Source: W-Chloroflexi-9 sp045863195
GTDB lineage: Bacteria; Chloroflexota; Dehalococcoidia; UBA2979
Direction of reading: 5' to 3'
Assembly: GCA_045863195.1 (NCBI GenBank)
Contig: BTUI01000004.1
Location: forward strand, 1 to 64,000
DNA length: 64,000 nt
Each line of letters starts with the position of its first letter. Within the stretch, counting starts at the first letter, position 1. A program made the translations under genes and the position numbers. Under the pieces are notes generated by a model that was given only the letters and a program-made list of their open reading frames with translations, made no database searches and had not been told where the DNA came from. This document shows positions 15,858 through 25,000 of the stretch, piece after piece.

Positions 15858-16291
15858 TCGCGCGCATGAGGGATCTCGCCGCGGACGAGGGCGGCCAGGT
15901 GCTCGCGTTGACGGCGATCTTCCTGCTCGCGCTCGTCGCGGTCGCGGGACTGGTCGCCGACGGCGGGTTGGTGATGGTGCAGCGCCGCGACCTCCAGAAC
16001 GTCGCCGACGCCGCTGCCGCCGCGGGCGCGATGCAGCTGGACGAGGCGACCTACCGCGCGTCGGGCGGTGCCGTGGTCCTCCTGAACGCGCCTGCCGCCA
16101 GCAGTGCGGCGATCGCATACCTGATCGGCGAAACTGGAACGGACCATGCGGTGTACGCAGACGGAGCACAGGTGCGCGTGGAGGTCTCGCGTCAGGCGAC
16201 GACGGGCTTCCTCCAGGTCCTCGGCGTGACGCACGTCGAGATCAGCGCCCATGCCGTCGCGGCGCCGCGCACCGGAGCAGGAGGTCCGTAG
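15854..16291 (+). CDS. TadG-like pilus-associated protein (short)
   Basis: 145 residues; the N-terminus DEGGQVLALTAIFLLALVAVAG and the following DGGLVMVQRRDLQNVADAAA are characteristic of the Tad-like domain of TadG (putative Flp pilus-assembly TadE/G-like). Full TadG proteins often carry a VWA domain; that is absent here, so this is a short form. GTG start, overlapping the upstream gene by 4 nt. Likely anchors or tethers the pilus at the membrane. Confidence 0.8.
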   Translation: MIARMRDLAADEGGQVLALTAIFLLALVAVAGLVADGGLVMVQRRDLQNVADAAAAAGAMQLDEATYRASGGAVVLLNAPAASSAAIAYLIGETGTDHAVYADGAQVRVEVSRQATTGFLQVLGVTHVEISAHAVAAPRTGAGGP

Positions 16292-16293
16292 CC

Positions 16294-16851
16294 ATGCGCC
16301 AGATGCGAGCAGGGATGTTGTCGATCGCGATCACGTGTGCGGCCGTGTTGCTGGCCTGCGGCGGCGGCTCGTCCAACCCGACGCCGGCAGCGACGGCCGA
16401 GTCAACGACGCCCACGGCGACCGCGGCCACGGCGACCGTGCCGCCGGCGACGGCCACACCCTCGCGCGATGCGCTGGTCGCGGAAGTCAGCGCGGCGTAC
16501 CTCGCCTACTGGGACGCCTACGCGGACGCGGTGCTCCACCTGGACATCAGGCGAGTCGAACGGTTCGCCGCAGGCGCCGAGCTCGAAAGCATCCGCACGG
16601 AGATCGAGACGCTGCGAGCTGACGGCGTTGCGCTTCGTGTTGTCGTCGAGCACGACTTCGCGGTGATCGACGTCACGGGAGCATCCGCCCTGGTCGAGGA
16701 CCAGATCGTGGACAACACGTTCTATGTCGATGCGAAGACCCTTGAACCACCGACGGCCGCGGGGAGCGGTGACACCTATCGGGATCTCGTGCGGCTCGAA
16801 CGGCTCGATGGTCGCTGGACTGTTACGAGCGGTGCAAGAAGTCCGAGGTGA
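16294..16851 (+). CDS. Predicted lipoprotein with Thr/Ala/Pro-rich stalk
   Basis: The N-terminus has a signal peptide with a clear lipobox (LLAC, Cys at 22), then a low-complexity Thr/Ala/Pro stalk (about 28-57) and a compact 125-residue domain (AYLAYWDAYADAVLHLD, then RLDGRWTVTSG) with a mixed alpha/beta pattern recalling NTF2-like folds. Surface-anchored, presumably outside the membrane. It sits in the pilus operon 2 nt after the TadG-like gene with GGAGG upstream. Its contribution to the pilus is unknown. Confidence 0.75.
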   Translation: MRQMRAGMLSIAITCAAVLLACGGGSSNPTPAATAESTTPTATAATATVPPATATPSRDALVAEVSAAYLAYWDAYADAVLHLDIRRVERFAAGAELESIRTEIETLRADGVALRVVVEHDFAVIDVTGASALVEDQIVDNTFYVDAKTLEPPTAAGSGDTYRDLVRLERLDGRWTVTSGARSPR

Positions 16852-16857
16852 TCCCAC

Positions 16858-17772
16858 ATGATTAGACGGAGCGTTGCGGTGGTGGCCGTGCTCGGCCTAT
16901 TTCTCCTGTCGGTCTCACCTGCGCACGCCGAGCCGCCGGTCCCCGGTCAATCTGGAAGCGCGCGCGGGAACCGCCCGAATGTGGTGGAGACGAACGTCGT
17001 CGCGACGACCGGTGGCGTCACGATCTTCATCGGTGTCACGTCCACCATCCCGGGCACTCCTGGCACCCCCGGGTCGACCGAGATCATCAACGTTCCGGCA
17101 GCGCCGACCTGCACCGCGGCCGTCCCGAACATTGGCTACAACAGCAGCTTCGCGCCCCAGTTATCGGAGCATCCGGGCGCGCTCCCCTGGGTCGTGACCT
17201 GCGACAACGGCCTGTTCACGATCGCGTGGATACCTGTGGGCGCGCCGGACGTCACGGAGATCGTCGTGCAGACGCTCCCGGGACCGCCGACGGATCCGCT
17301 TTCGATGGCGCAGTCGCTCTTCGGGATGGTGCCGCTGCCGCCGGTCGCTGTGGGCGCGAACCCCGGTACGGGCCTGGTGGCACTGCCGTCCTGGTTCTGG
17401 GTGGAGGGCTACGGCGGCGAGACGCTCACCGGCTCCGAGACGCTGGGAGACACGACGGTCGAGGTGGAGATCATGCCGCAGCGGTACGACTGGTCGTTCG
17501 GCGACGGCACGGTGCTCTCCACGGAATCGCTCGGACAACGCTACCCGCTGGAAAGCGACATCCAGCACCGCTACGAACGGTCGCTGACGGCGGACGTCCG
17601 GCTGGCGATCACGTTCGCCGGACAGTACCGCGTGACGACGATCGAGGATGACGCTGAGGGTGGCGTCGTGGTGATCGTCGGGGCATGGGAGCCGCTCGAC
17701 CCGATGGTGCGGTCGTGGACGACGCCGTACCCGGTGCGGCAACTGCAATCGGTCCTGACGGCGGGTCGGTAA
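16858..17772 (+). CDS. Exported protein with PKD-like segment
   Basis: A cleavable signal peptide (residues 1-24, ending AHA) leads into 280 residues of beta-rich exported sequence with Gly/Pro/Thr loops (TIPGTPGTPGSTEI). The segment YDWSFGDGTVLSTE followed by an H-x-Y motif (QHRYERSL) is the PKD-type core. PKD domains mediate surface protein contacts. With the preceding lipoprotein it looks like an extracellular accessory of the pilus, perhaps an adhesin or tip component; that is inference. Confidence 0.75.
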   Translation: MIRRSVAVVAVLGLFLLSVSPAHAEPPVPGQSGSARGNRPNVVETNVVATTGGVTIFIGVTSTIPGTPGTPGSTEIINVPAAPTCTAAVPNIGYNSSFAPQLSEHPGALPWVVTCDNGLFTIAWIPVGAPDVTEIVVQTLPGPPTDPLSMAQSLFGMVPLPPVAVGANPGTGLVALPSWFWVEGYGGETLTGSETLGDTTVEVEIMPQRYDWSFGDGTVLSTESLGQRYPLESDIQHRYERSLTADVRLAITFAGQYRVTTIEDDAEGGVVVIVGAWEPLDPMVRSWTTPYPVRQLQSVLTAGR

Positions 17773-17790
17773 CGGCAACGGAGGCCAGCA

Positions 17791-20700
17791 ATGACCAGGG
17801 CACTACCCCGTACACGACGCAGCGATCGCGGGCGCCGGCCGGAATCGCGCCGCGAGGCTGGGCCCTGGCCGCTCGCCGTCACGCTGGCGGTCGCCGCCAC
17901 GGCTGCCGCGATCCTGTGGCGGATCGCCGGTCCCCCATCTGCCGCCTGGCGCCTGCCTGACATGACAACAGTACGCACGGCGCTGACGGCGACGGAGGTG
18001 TCGGACGGCGACCTGATCGCGGTGGCGACGGCGATCGCCTGGCTCATCCTCGGCTACCTCGTTGTCACGATCGGACTGCGCACGCTCGCCGTGACCGCGG
18101 ATCGAGTCACGCGCGGCGCACGATGGGCGCGCGCCGCGCTCCGCGTCACGAACCTGATCACCGTCCCTGCCGTGCGGCGCATCGTGGACGGCGGCGTCGC
18201 CGGGACGTTGCTGCTCGGGACCTGGCTGCCGGTGCCACGGGCGGCGGTCGCGAGCGCCCCGGTCGCGGTCGTGGCGCTGCACGCGCCGCCTGCCGCCGAA
18301 GCACAGGTCACCGCACCTGACGACCGCGCAGTGACCGTTCGGGCGCCGTTCGTGGTCTACACGGTGGCGCCGGGGGAGGACCTGTGGGGGATCGCGCGCC
18401 GGCTCTACGGGGACGGCTCCCGCTACGTGGACCTGTTCGCCGCGAACCAGGGGCGTGTGATGGCGGATGGCGAACGACTTACCGACCCGCGCATCATCCG
18501 CGCCGGCTGGACGCTGAACGCGCCGCTGCCGGCGGACAGCATCAGCCTGGACGCAGGGACCGTCACGTATCGCGTCGCGCGCGGCGACCACCTGTGGGGG
18601 ATCGCGGAGCGGTTCCTCGGTGATGGATTCCGCTGGGATGAGATCTGGCAGGCGAACCGCGATCGCGACATGGGCGGCGGCTGGCGGTTCACTGACCCTC
18701 AGCGCATCTATCCGGGATGGGTGCTCGTGCTGCCGGTCGAAGCGATGGAGGGACTCACCGTCGAGGTAACACCGCCCGCGGCCGCTCCGGAGACCGGGAA
18801 CCACACCGCGACCGGTAGCGAGGGCACAGGCCAGCCGGTCGAGGTGGGCACCGATGAAGGAGAGGACGGCGGGGCTGCGTGGGACTGGCCGTCGGTGCCG
18901 CGCCCCGTCGTCCTGAGCGCCGCCGGGTTCGCCGTGCTCGGCGCAGCCGCGCTCTTCGTGCATCGCCTGCAGCGGACGAGCGCGCTCGGTCTGCCGTCCC
19001 TGCTGCAGCGCGGCGCACGCCGTACCGGTGACGCGGGCCGGGTCGTACTCATGGCGCGCGCCGTGGCGGAGGCGCTCGAGGCGGCCGGGTTCGCGCGTGC
19101 GCGGCTGGTGCTCGCGCATGAGGCGGCACGGGAGCTCTCGTTCACGATCGACTGCGCCGACGTCAACGTTGAGTCGCTAGCGGCGAGCAGCGCCCGGCTC
19201 GCCGGCCGCTTGGAGTGCGCGGTCGAGGCGGCCGTCACCGGGGCACGACAGGTGGAGCTGACGCTCACCGGTGCTGGTGCGTCGGCGATGCAGCAGGGGG
19301 CGGCCGCGGCGGCGGGACGCGCGTTGATGCTCCCGGTGGGCACCGACGTCGCTGGCCGGATCGTGTACGTGAACCTCGCCGGGGCGGGCAGCGTGGCGAT
19401 CACTGGATCTGAGATCGAGCGCCGGCAGTTGCTGCACGCCTGGCTGGAGACGCTCGCCACCTCCGCGGGGGCTGACGAGCTGGCGCTTCGCGCGGATGCC
19501 GCCGTCGCTGCGGTGCTGGGCGACGACCTCGACCTGCCGCACTTCGGTGGGGCGGAGAGCCCCGACGGTGAAGCTCTGTTCGAGGAGATCGAGGACGCGA
19601 TCCAGTCCCGCGAGGGGCAGCTGGCGCCCCGTCCGCTCGTCGCGGTGTTCGATGCGGGCGCGGCCGGGAGTGCGTGGGAGTCACTGCTCCCGTACGGGCC
19701 GCGCGCAGGCATCTACTTCGTCGGGCTGACGGATGGCGAGCCGAGCACGCTCTTCGGCGCGACGGTGCGGCTCGGCGTGGACGCCGGCGATATGGCTGAC
19801 GGCGAGGTCGCAGCTGGAGCGAGCGGCGTCCTGCTTTCGCTCGGGGCCGGCGAACGGATCGCGCTCGAGCCCGTCGTGGTCCGCCGCGATGAGTCACCGC
19901 GATGGCGCGAGCCGGGCGTGTTTGCTGGAGCAGCGGACCTGCCATCCTCCCCGCGCGATCCCGAACCGCTGGATGCGCCACCGCCATCGTCGGGCGAAGA
20001 GGTCGGCGGTTTCGACTGGAGGCGGGCGATCTTCGAGGCCGACGACCTCGCCGAGACCAACGACATCCCAGTGTCCGGAGACCTCGATGATGTGGCGCCA
20101 GGTACGGGCGCAGCGGCTGCCGAGGGGGAGCGGGAGCGCGAAGCCGCCGCTGCAGCAGTAGCGACCGCGGAGCGTCCCGTCGTTGAGCCGGCGGTGGCAG
20201 TCGCCGAGCCGCTGACTGAACCGGATGCAGCGGAGCCGCGATCGCAGCTCGTGCTGAGCCACGAACCCGACGGCGAGGGGGCCGCCTGCGATCGACCGGC
20301 GGCAGTGACGCCTCCCCAGCCACGTGAGTCGCTCGCCGGATCGGTGCGGCAGCAAGCGCTGTTCCTGCCAGAGGCGACGGGCGGCCCGTCTGATGAAGAC
20401 GGAGCGCTGATCTACGTGCGTTGTCTCGGGGAGCTGGGGATCACCGTCGGTGGTGTCACCGCTCAGGGCTGGCCGTACGACAAGGCCCGCGAACTGCTCG
20501 CGCTGCTCGTCGCCCACGGGGGAGCGCCGGTCCCGCGCAAGGCGATCGCCGACGCGCTCTGGCCGGACATGCTGTGGGACGCGAGCCTCAAGCACATGCT
20601 GGCCAATGCGACGAGTGCGCTGCGCTCAGTGGTGCGCGCCGCGGCCGGGCGCAGCGACCTCCAACCACTCACGCTCTCGCACGAGCGGTATCAGGTGCCC

Positions 20701-21165
20701 CCGGGCATGCTGCGCTCGGACCTCGACGAGTTCGAGGAGGCGCTGCGCTTCGCGGCGGCGCTGCCGCCGGGCGACGCGATCGCGCAGTACGAGCGGGCGC
20801 TCGAGCTCTACGGGGCCGACTTCCTGGAGACCGAGTCGTTCGCGTGGCTCGACACGTACCGCGACGAGTACCGGCAGCGGTTCGTGGACGGGGCGCTCGC
20901 CGCCGCCCAGCTCGCGATGGACGCGGGCGACGTCGAACGCGCAGCCGGCTTCTACCTGGTGGCCACTCAGCGCATCCCGACCAACGAAGACGCCGTCTGC
21001 GGCCTGATGCGGTGCTACGCCTCGGTGGGCAACACGGCCGGCGTGCTCAAGGTGTATCGCGTGCTCGCGGAGGCGATGCAACACGAGCTCGGGCCGCGCA
21101 TCGGGCCGGCCCAGGAGACGCGTGCGCTCCTGAAGGAGCTGACCGCGGGGGCCACCGTTGGCTGA
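17791..21165 (+). CDS. Membrane protein with two LysM domains and a C-terminal SARP/BTAD regulator module
   Basis: 1,124 residues. Hydrophobic segments lie near 27-45, 77-97 and 132-148; two LysM domains follow (about 189-245 with GEDLWGIARRLYG, and 259-316 with GDHLWGIAERFLG); another span is near 378-400. A roughly 450-residue cytoplasmic stretch with an acidic Ala/Glu-rich linker then leads to an OmpR-type winged helix (about 875-965, VRCLGELGITVGGV, KAIADALWPDMLW) and a BTAD TPR-like domain to the end. LysM binds peptidoglycan; BTAD modules of SARPs activate transcription at heptamer repeats. The layout suggests a one-component sensor joining cell wall to pilus/transfer promoters. GGAGG precedes the ATG. 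Confidence 0.85.
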   Translation: MTRALPRTRRSDRGRRPESRREAGPWPLAVTLAVAATAAAILWRIAGPPSAAWRLPDMTTVRTALTATEVSDGDLIAVATAIAWLILGYLVVTIGLRTLAVTADRVTRGARWARAALRVTNLITVPAVRRIVDGGVAGTLLLGTWLPVPRAAVASAPVAVVALHAPPAAEAQVTAPDDRAVTVRAPFVVYTVAPGEDLWGIARRLYGDGSRYVDLFAANQGRVMADGERLTDPRIIRAGWTLNAPLPADSISLDAGTVTYRVARGDHLWGIAERFLGDGFRWDEIWQANRDRDMGGGWRFTDPQRIYPGWVLVLPVEAMEGLTVEVTPPAAAPETGNHTATGSEGTGQPVEVGTDEGEDGGAAWDWPSVPRPVVLSAAGFAVLGAAALFVHRLQRTSALGLPSLLQRGARRTGDAGRVVLMARAVAEALEAAGFARARLVLAHEAARELSFTIDCADVNVESLAASSARLAGRLECAVEAAVTGARQVELTLTGAGASAMQQGAAAAAGRALMLPVGTDVAGRIVYVNLAGAGSVAITGSEIERRQLLHAWLETLATSAGADELALRADAAVAAVLGDDLDLPHFGGAESPDGEALFEEIEDAIQSREGQLAPRPLVAVFDAGAAGSAWESLLPYGPRAGIYFVGLTDGEPSTLFGATVRLGVDAGDMADGEVAAGASGVLLSLGAGERIALEPVVVRRDESPRWREPGVFAGAADLPSSPRDPEPLDAPPPSSGEEVGGFDWRRAIFEADDLAETNDIPVSGDLDDVAPGTGAAAAEGEREREAAAAAVATAERPVVEPAVAVAEPLTEPDAAEPRSQLVLSHEPDGEGAACDRPAAVTPPQPRESLAGSVRQQALFLPEATGGPSDEDGALIYVRCLGELGITVGGVTAQGWPYDKARELLALLVAHGGAPVPRKAIADALWPDMLWDASLKHMLANATSALRSVVRAAAGRSDLQPLTLSHERYQVPPGMLRSDLDEFEEALRFAAALPPGDAIAQYERALELYGADFLETESFAWLDTYRDEYRQRFVDGALAAAQLAMDAGDVERAAGFYLVATQRIPTNEDAVCGLMRCYASVGNTAGVLKVYRVLAEAMQHELGPRIGPAQETRALLKELTAGATVG

Positions 21166-21952
21166 CCTCCGTACAGCCACGTCCGTCCGTGGGTGGGAGC
21201 GAGCCTGGCCCGAGTCGGGCTCACTCTGGGCGGTCGCAGCGGTGTCGATCGCGGCCGGGGCCGCGGTCTTGGCGGCGGTGGTGAATGGCCATGGCCCGGT
21301 CTCGGCGCTGGCGATCGGCGTATGTGCAGCCGTGCTGACGCAGATCGGCGTCATCGACGTGCGGACGTGGACCGTCCCCAACCGTCTCGTGTATCTGGCC
21401 CTGGCTCTCGCACTCGTCGTCGCGACCGTCGATCCGGCGCGATCGCTCGTCGGTTCGTTGGTCGCAGCCGCGTTCGCCGGCGGCCTCTTCGCGGTGGCCT
21501 TCTACGTGAGGCCGAGCGTGCTCTTCCGGGGGACGCTCACGATCCCGTTGAGCCGAGTGAGCGCTCGCAACGACGTGAGATGGGGCGGAGCCGCTGGTGC
21601 CGTTGCGATGCTCGTCCTGGCGCTTGCACAGCTGGAGCAGTCTGCGGGCAACGCATTCGCCGCCGCTGCCGTCGCGGGCTGTCCGTACCTGCCGCGTCTC
21701 GTCGCCGAGGAGTGGAGTGGACTGGCCGGCAACGCCGCGACCACCGGCGTGCGCGGTATGGGCGGAGGTGACGTGAAGCTGGCCGCGCTGCTCGGCGCAG
21801 TGGCCGGCATCCCGAACGTGCTCTCCGTGTTGCCCGTCGCCGTCTTCGGTGGGGCCGTGGCGGCGCTGACAATCGCGCTTATGCGGCGCGGCGGCGGTGC
21901 GATCCCGTATGGGCCGTTCTTGGCTGCTGGCGCGATGCTCGCCATCTTGTAG
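21158..21952 (+). CDS. Type IV prepilin peptidase (A24, TadV/CpaA-like)
   Basis: 264 residues, polytopic, with the two catalytic aspartates of the A24 family: GVIDVRTWTVPN near 65-76 and the GxGD-type motif MGGGDVKLAALLG near 205-217. It would cleave the Flp and pseudopilin leaders after Gly at the inner face. It starts at a TTG overlapping the LysM-BTAD stop by 8 nt and is the last gene of the pilus cluster. An insert of about 90 residues between the two motifs makes it longer than minimal CpaA. Confidence 0.87.
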   Translation: MADLRTATSVRGWERAWPESGSLWAVAAVSIAAGAAVLAAVVNGHGPVSALAIGVCAAVLTQIGVIDVRTWTVPNRLVYLALALALVVATVDPARSLVGSLVAAAFAGGLFAVAFYVRPSVLFRGTLTIPLSRVSARNDVRWGGAAGAVAMLVLALAQLEQSAGNAFAAAAVAGCPYLPRLVAEEWSGLAGNAATTGVRGMGGGDVKLAALLGAVAGIPNVLSVLPVAVFGGAVAALTIALMRRGGGAIPYGPFLAAGAMLAIL

Positions 21953-22095
21953 CGTTGATGTGCCAAACAGACAGGCAGGTGGCTTTCGCACGGTCGTCAG
22001 GGTCGTACTGCGGCGGCTCGAGGTACGGTTATCGATCCTCATCCGGTTTGCGCGAGCAGGGTGCGGCTCTCGCGGGACAGGTCTGACCGAGCCTC

Positions 22096-25000
22096 TCAGG
22101 CCGGCGTAACGAAATCGTCGCGCATGCGGAACGCTGCCGATGAGCCAGCCTCTACGAGCATGTCGAGGAGTTCGAGCACCGCGTTCCGCAGTTCGGGCTC
22201 TCGTTTGAGTTCAAGCGGCCGCCCGTACACATGTCGCTGCAGAAGGATCTCGAGAAGGAAAACCGTGTTGGACGCGGCAAGCATAGCTCGGACATCTCCG
22301 GTCCTCAGAGCGGTGGCAACTCGCACAAAAGCGTCCGGGAGAGACTGCTCACCAATGTGATGAAGGAATCGCAGGTAGTCCTCTAGGACAATCGGGGTAG
22401 GTGGGAGGCTCTCGAAGAGCGCGTGCACTGCATTCGAATGTCCCTCGAGACTTCTCCAGTGCCGGACATCTTCCTTCCAGCCGGAAGTCAGGAACATAGC
22501 GGAAAGCATCTCTCCGCCCCATGGACGCTCTCGATCGAGACGGGCGTGCCAACTGCTTTGCCCAATTCGCTCCGCGAACAGACTCCAGACGTACCAGTAC
22601 TGACTTGTGTTGGGCCTGCGATCCTCCGCCAGCGTCAGATGCTGAACGAAGTCAGCCAGCTTGTCAGGATGCGAGTCCACTTCGCCCAACAGAGGGGCCA
22701 GCACAGTCTGGGCTGATGGTGGATCCATGCGCAAGACGAACCGCGCCAACAGATCGACGAAGGCGATCTCGCGCCCAAAATCTCGCTCCTCTGCAACCTC
22801 GGCACGCTGTCCACGGCCTTGGTCTGAGTTCCACCAGCCAACGAGGGTGGTGCTGGCGCGCGTTAGTACATCCACGGAGGCCCCATCTGCTGGCGCGTGG
22901 CCGAATATCACGAGCAGCTTCTGGAGCGCGTCTGCACCGGCTCCCCGCAAGACGGGGAGCGTCGAGTAGGCATAATCGGTGCTATTCCGCTCCCAGAAGT
23001 GTTGCCGCACAGCTCGAGCGGCTTCGGAGCCGATCTCTGAGTAGTGTCGGCGTTCCTGCCACGGCCGCGCCGCTTCGGCGGCTATGCCTTGATCGACGAT
23101 CGACGCGTCATTCGCAATGGCGTTGACGCAACGTAGAACTAGCTCACGGTCATCCGACCAGAACTGAGCGTCGATACTCCAAACTCCGTACCATCGCACT
23201 TCGTCGACTGGGTGCGTGACCACGGCTGCCCATGCGCGACGTACCCGGTCAGCCTGTGTGGCGGCAAGACGCTTCCGCACGAGTAACGACACCGAACGGG
23301 CACTCGGTCGATCGCCGGCCATCTCGAACCGCTGGACGCGAGCCAGGTCGGCCCAATCGTCGGAGGTCCGCTCGACCTCCCTGCAGGCAACCTCTACGCA
23401 CCAATCTCGCTCGTCAGGCGACGCCTCGTCCCAATGGTCGCGTATGACGACGGCTGCGACGTAGGCCGGACCGTTCCTCGCACCAAGTGGGTCTTCAGCT
23501 TCGCGGTCGACGTGTTGCGCGCGTTGGAGCATTTCCCGCCAGCCGTCGGGTGGACCGTCGTCATGCTCGCCTCGGAATGCCTGTAGCCCCCAATTGAGAA
23601 TCCCGAGCTGAGAACCAATCGTGGCTCGCTCGGCCTCGCCCTCTGCCACGAACTGTTCGAGGTCCGGCGCCAAGGGATCCGGCTCAAGACGTATGCGTAC
23701 CGACGAGCGCTCGTCCGCCGGTTCTCCCTCAGGCTGATCAGGTTCAAGGTCGGTTTCGGGCGAGAACGTGTACCGGCGTAGGTCCATGCGTTGAAGAGCA
23801 AGCCGCCATGCCATCGTTGAACGATCCTGCTCCGGCAGCGCTTCGAGATCTGCAAGGTGCCTATCGAGAATCGCATGAACGCGATCGGCTAGGGGGCCGA
23901 GTTGGAGGTTCGCGAGGGCTGTCTCCAAGTGCGCCTTGCGATGCGGCATCTGGTCCGCCTGCTTCCGTTCCCCATCGTAGACGGCGTTCACCGCCCGCAC
24001 ACCGAAGAGATCTGATACCGAGAACGTGCCGCGCTCGGCTGCGAGTCGAGCTTGGTCGAGTCGGATGCAATCCGACGACGTGAGCAGGACGAGCAGTGCT
24101 TCGCCCGCCAGGTGCGGGTGAGCCGTAGCCACTCCTGCAACCACGGCGGTCAGCATCGCCGACTCACTTCGGCGCAGGGTGTCCACCAATATCCCGTCCA
24201 ACTCGTCCGGGTGGGTTTCCGCGTATTCGAGCAGCCACTTCTCGAATGCCATCAGTAGGGACTGAAGCACGTAGGGGCCTACCGAGGTTCCGCGATACAA
24301 CTGCCAGAGTCTGAGGTTGGCCCACTGCTTCTGTCTTGTCCCATCGGCAAACGTGAACTCGATCTCCCATGCGGGCTCAAGCCGCTCATCGACTCGAGGA
24401 TGCGCATACCAGTCACCACTGCGATTGAAGACAGCAATCAAGAGGTCACGGGCCTTGGCGGGGTGGTATCGGAGTAGTGGCAGCCAGAGGCCGCGAAACG
24501 CGCTAGCCGGGAAGAAGTCGTGGTCGATCTCGTCACGAACCCCGAACCACAATCCCAAGTCGAGGGCACCCCCCCAGGAGTCACTATCCGAAGCGTCCTC
24601 TTCGGTCGCGAACAGGTACTCTTCGGCCACCGACACAACGACGTCGGGGAGGTCCCGAGCCGTCGGGGCACCCTCTATCCCCGAGAACAGCAGCGTTCGA
24701 AGTTCCTCAGTTGCACGGTCGAGCCTTCGGACTCGCCGATGCCTTCGCGGGAGGAAAGGGGCTGGAGATTGATCGCCCTCTGTGTCCTGCTCCGAGCCCT
24801 CGTGGGATGGACCTCTCAGGATCGCTTCGAATCGAGCTGGATCCGCCCGGGGTATCTTCGCGAGCACACTGAGAACTCGGGTCAGCCACTTGTCGGAACC
24901 GTAGTAGCTGTTCTCCGGCAGCAGGGTGTGGGCGATCGCAGCCACGGACTCAGCCCCGTCAAGTTCAGGAGACCACCAACTCACGCCGCGGACAGCATCT

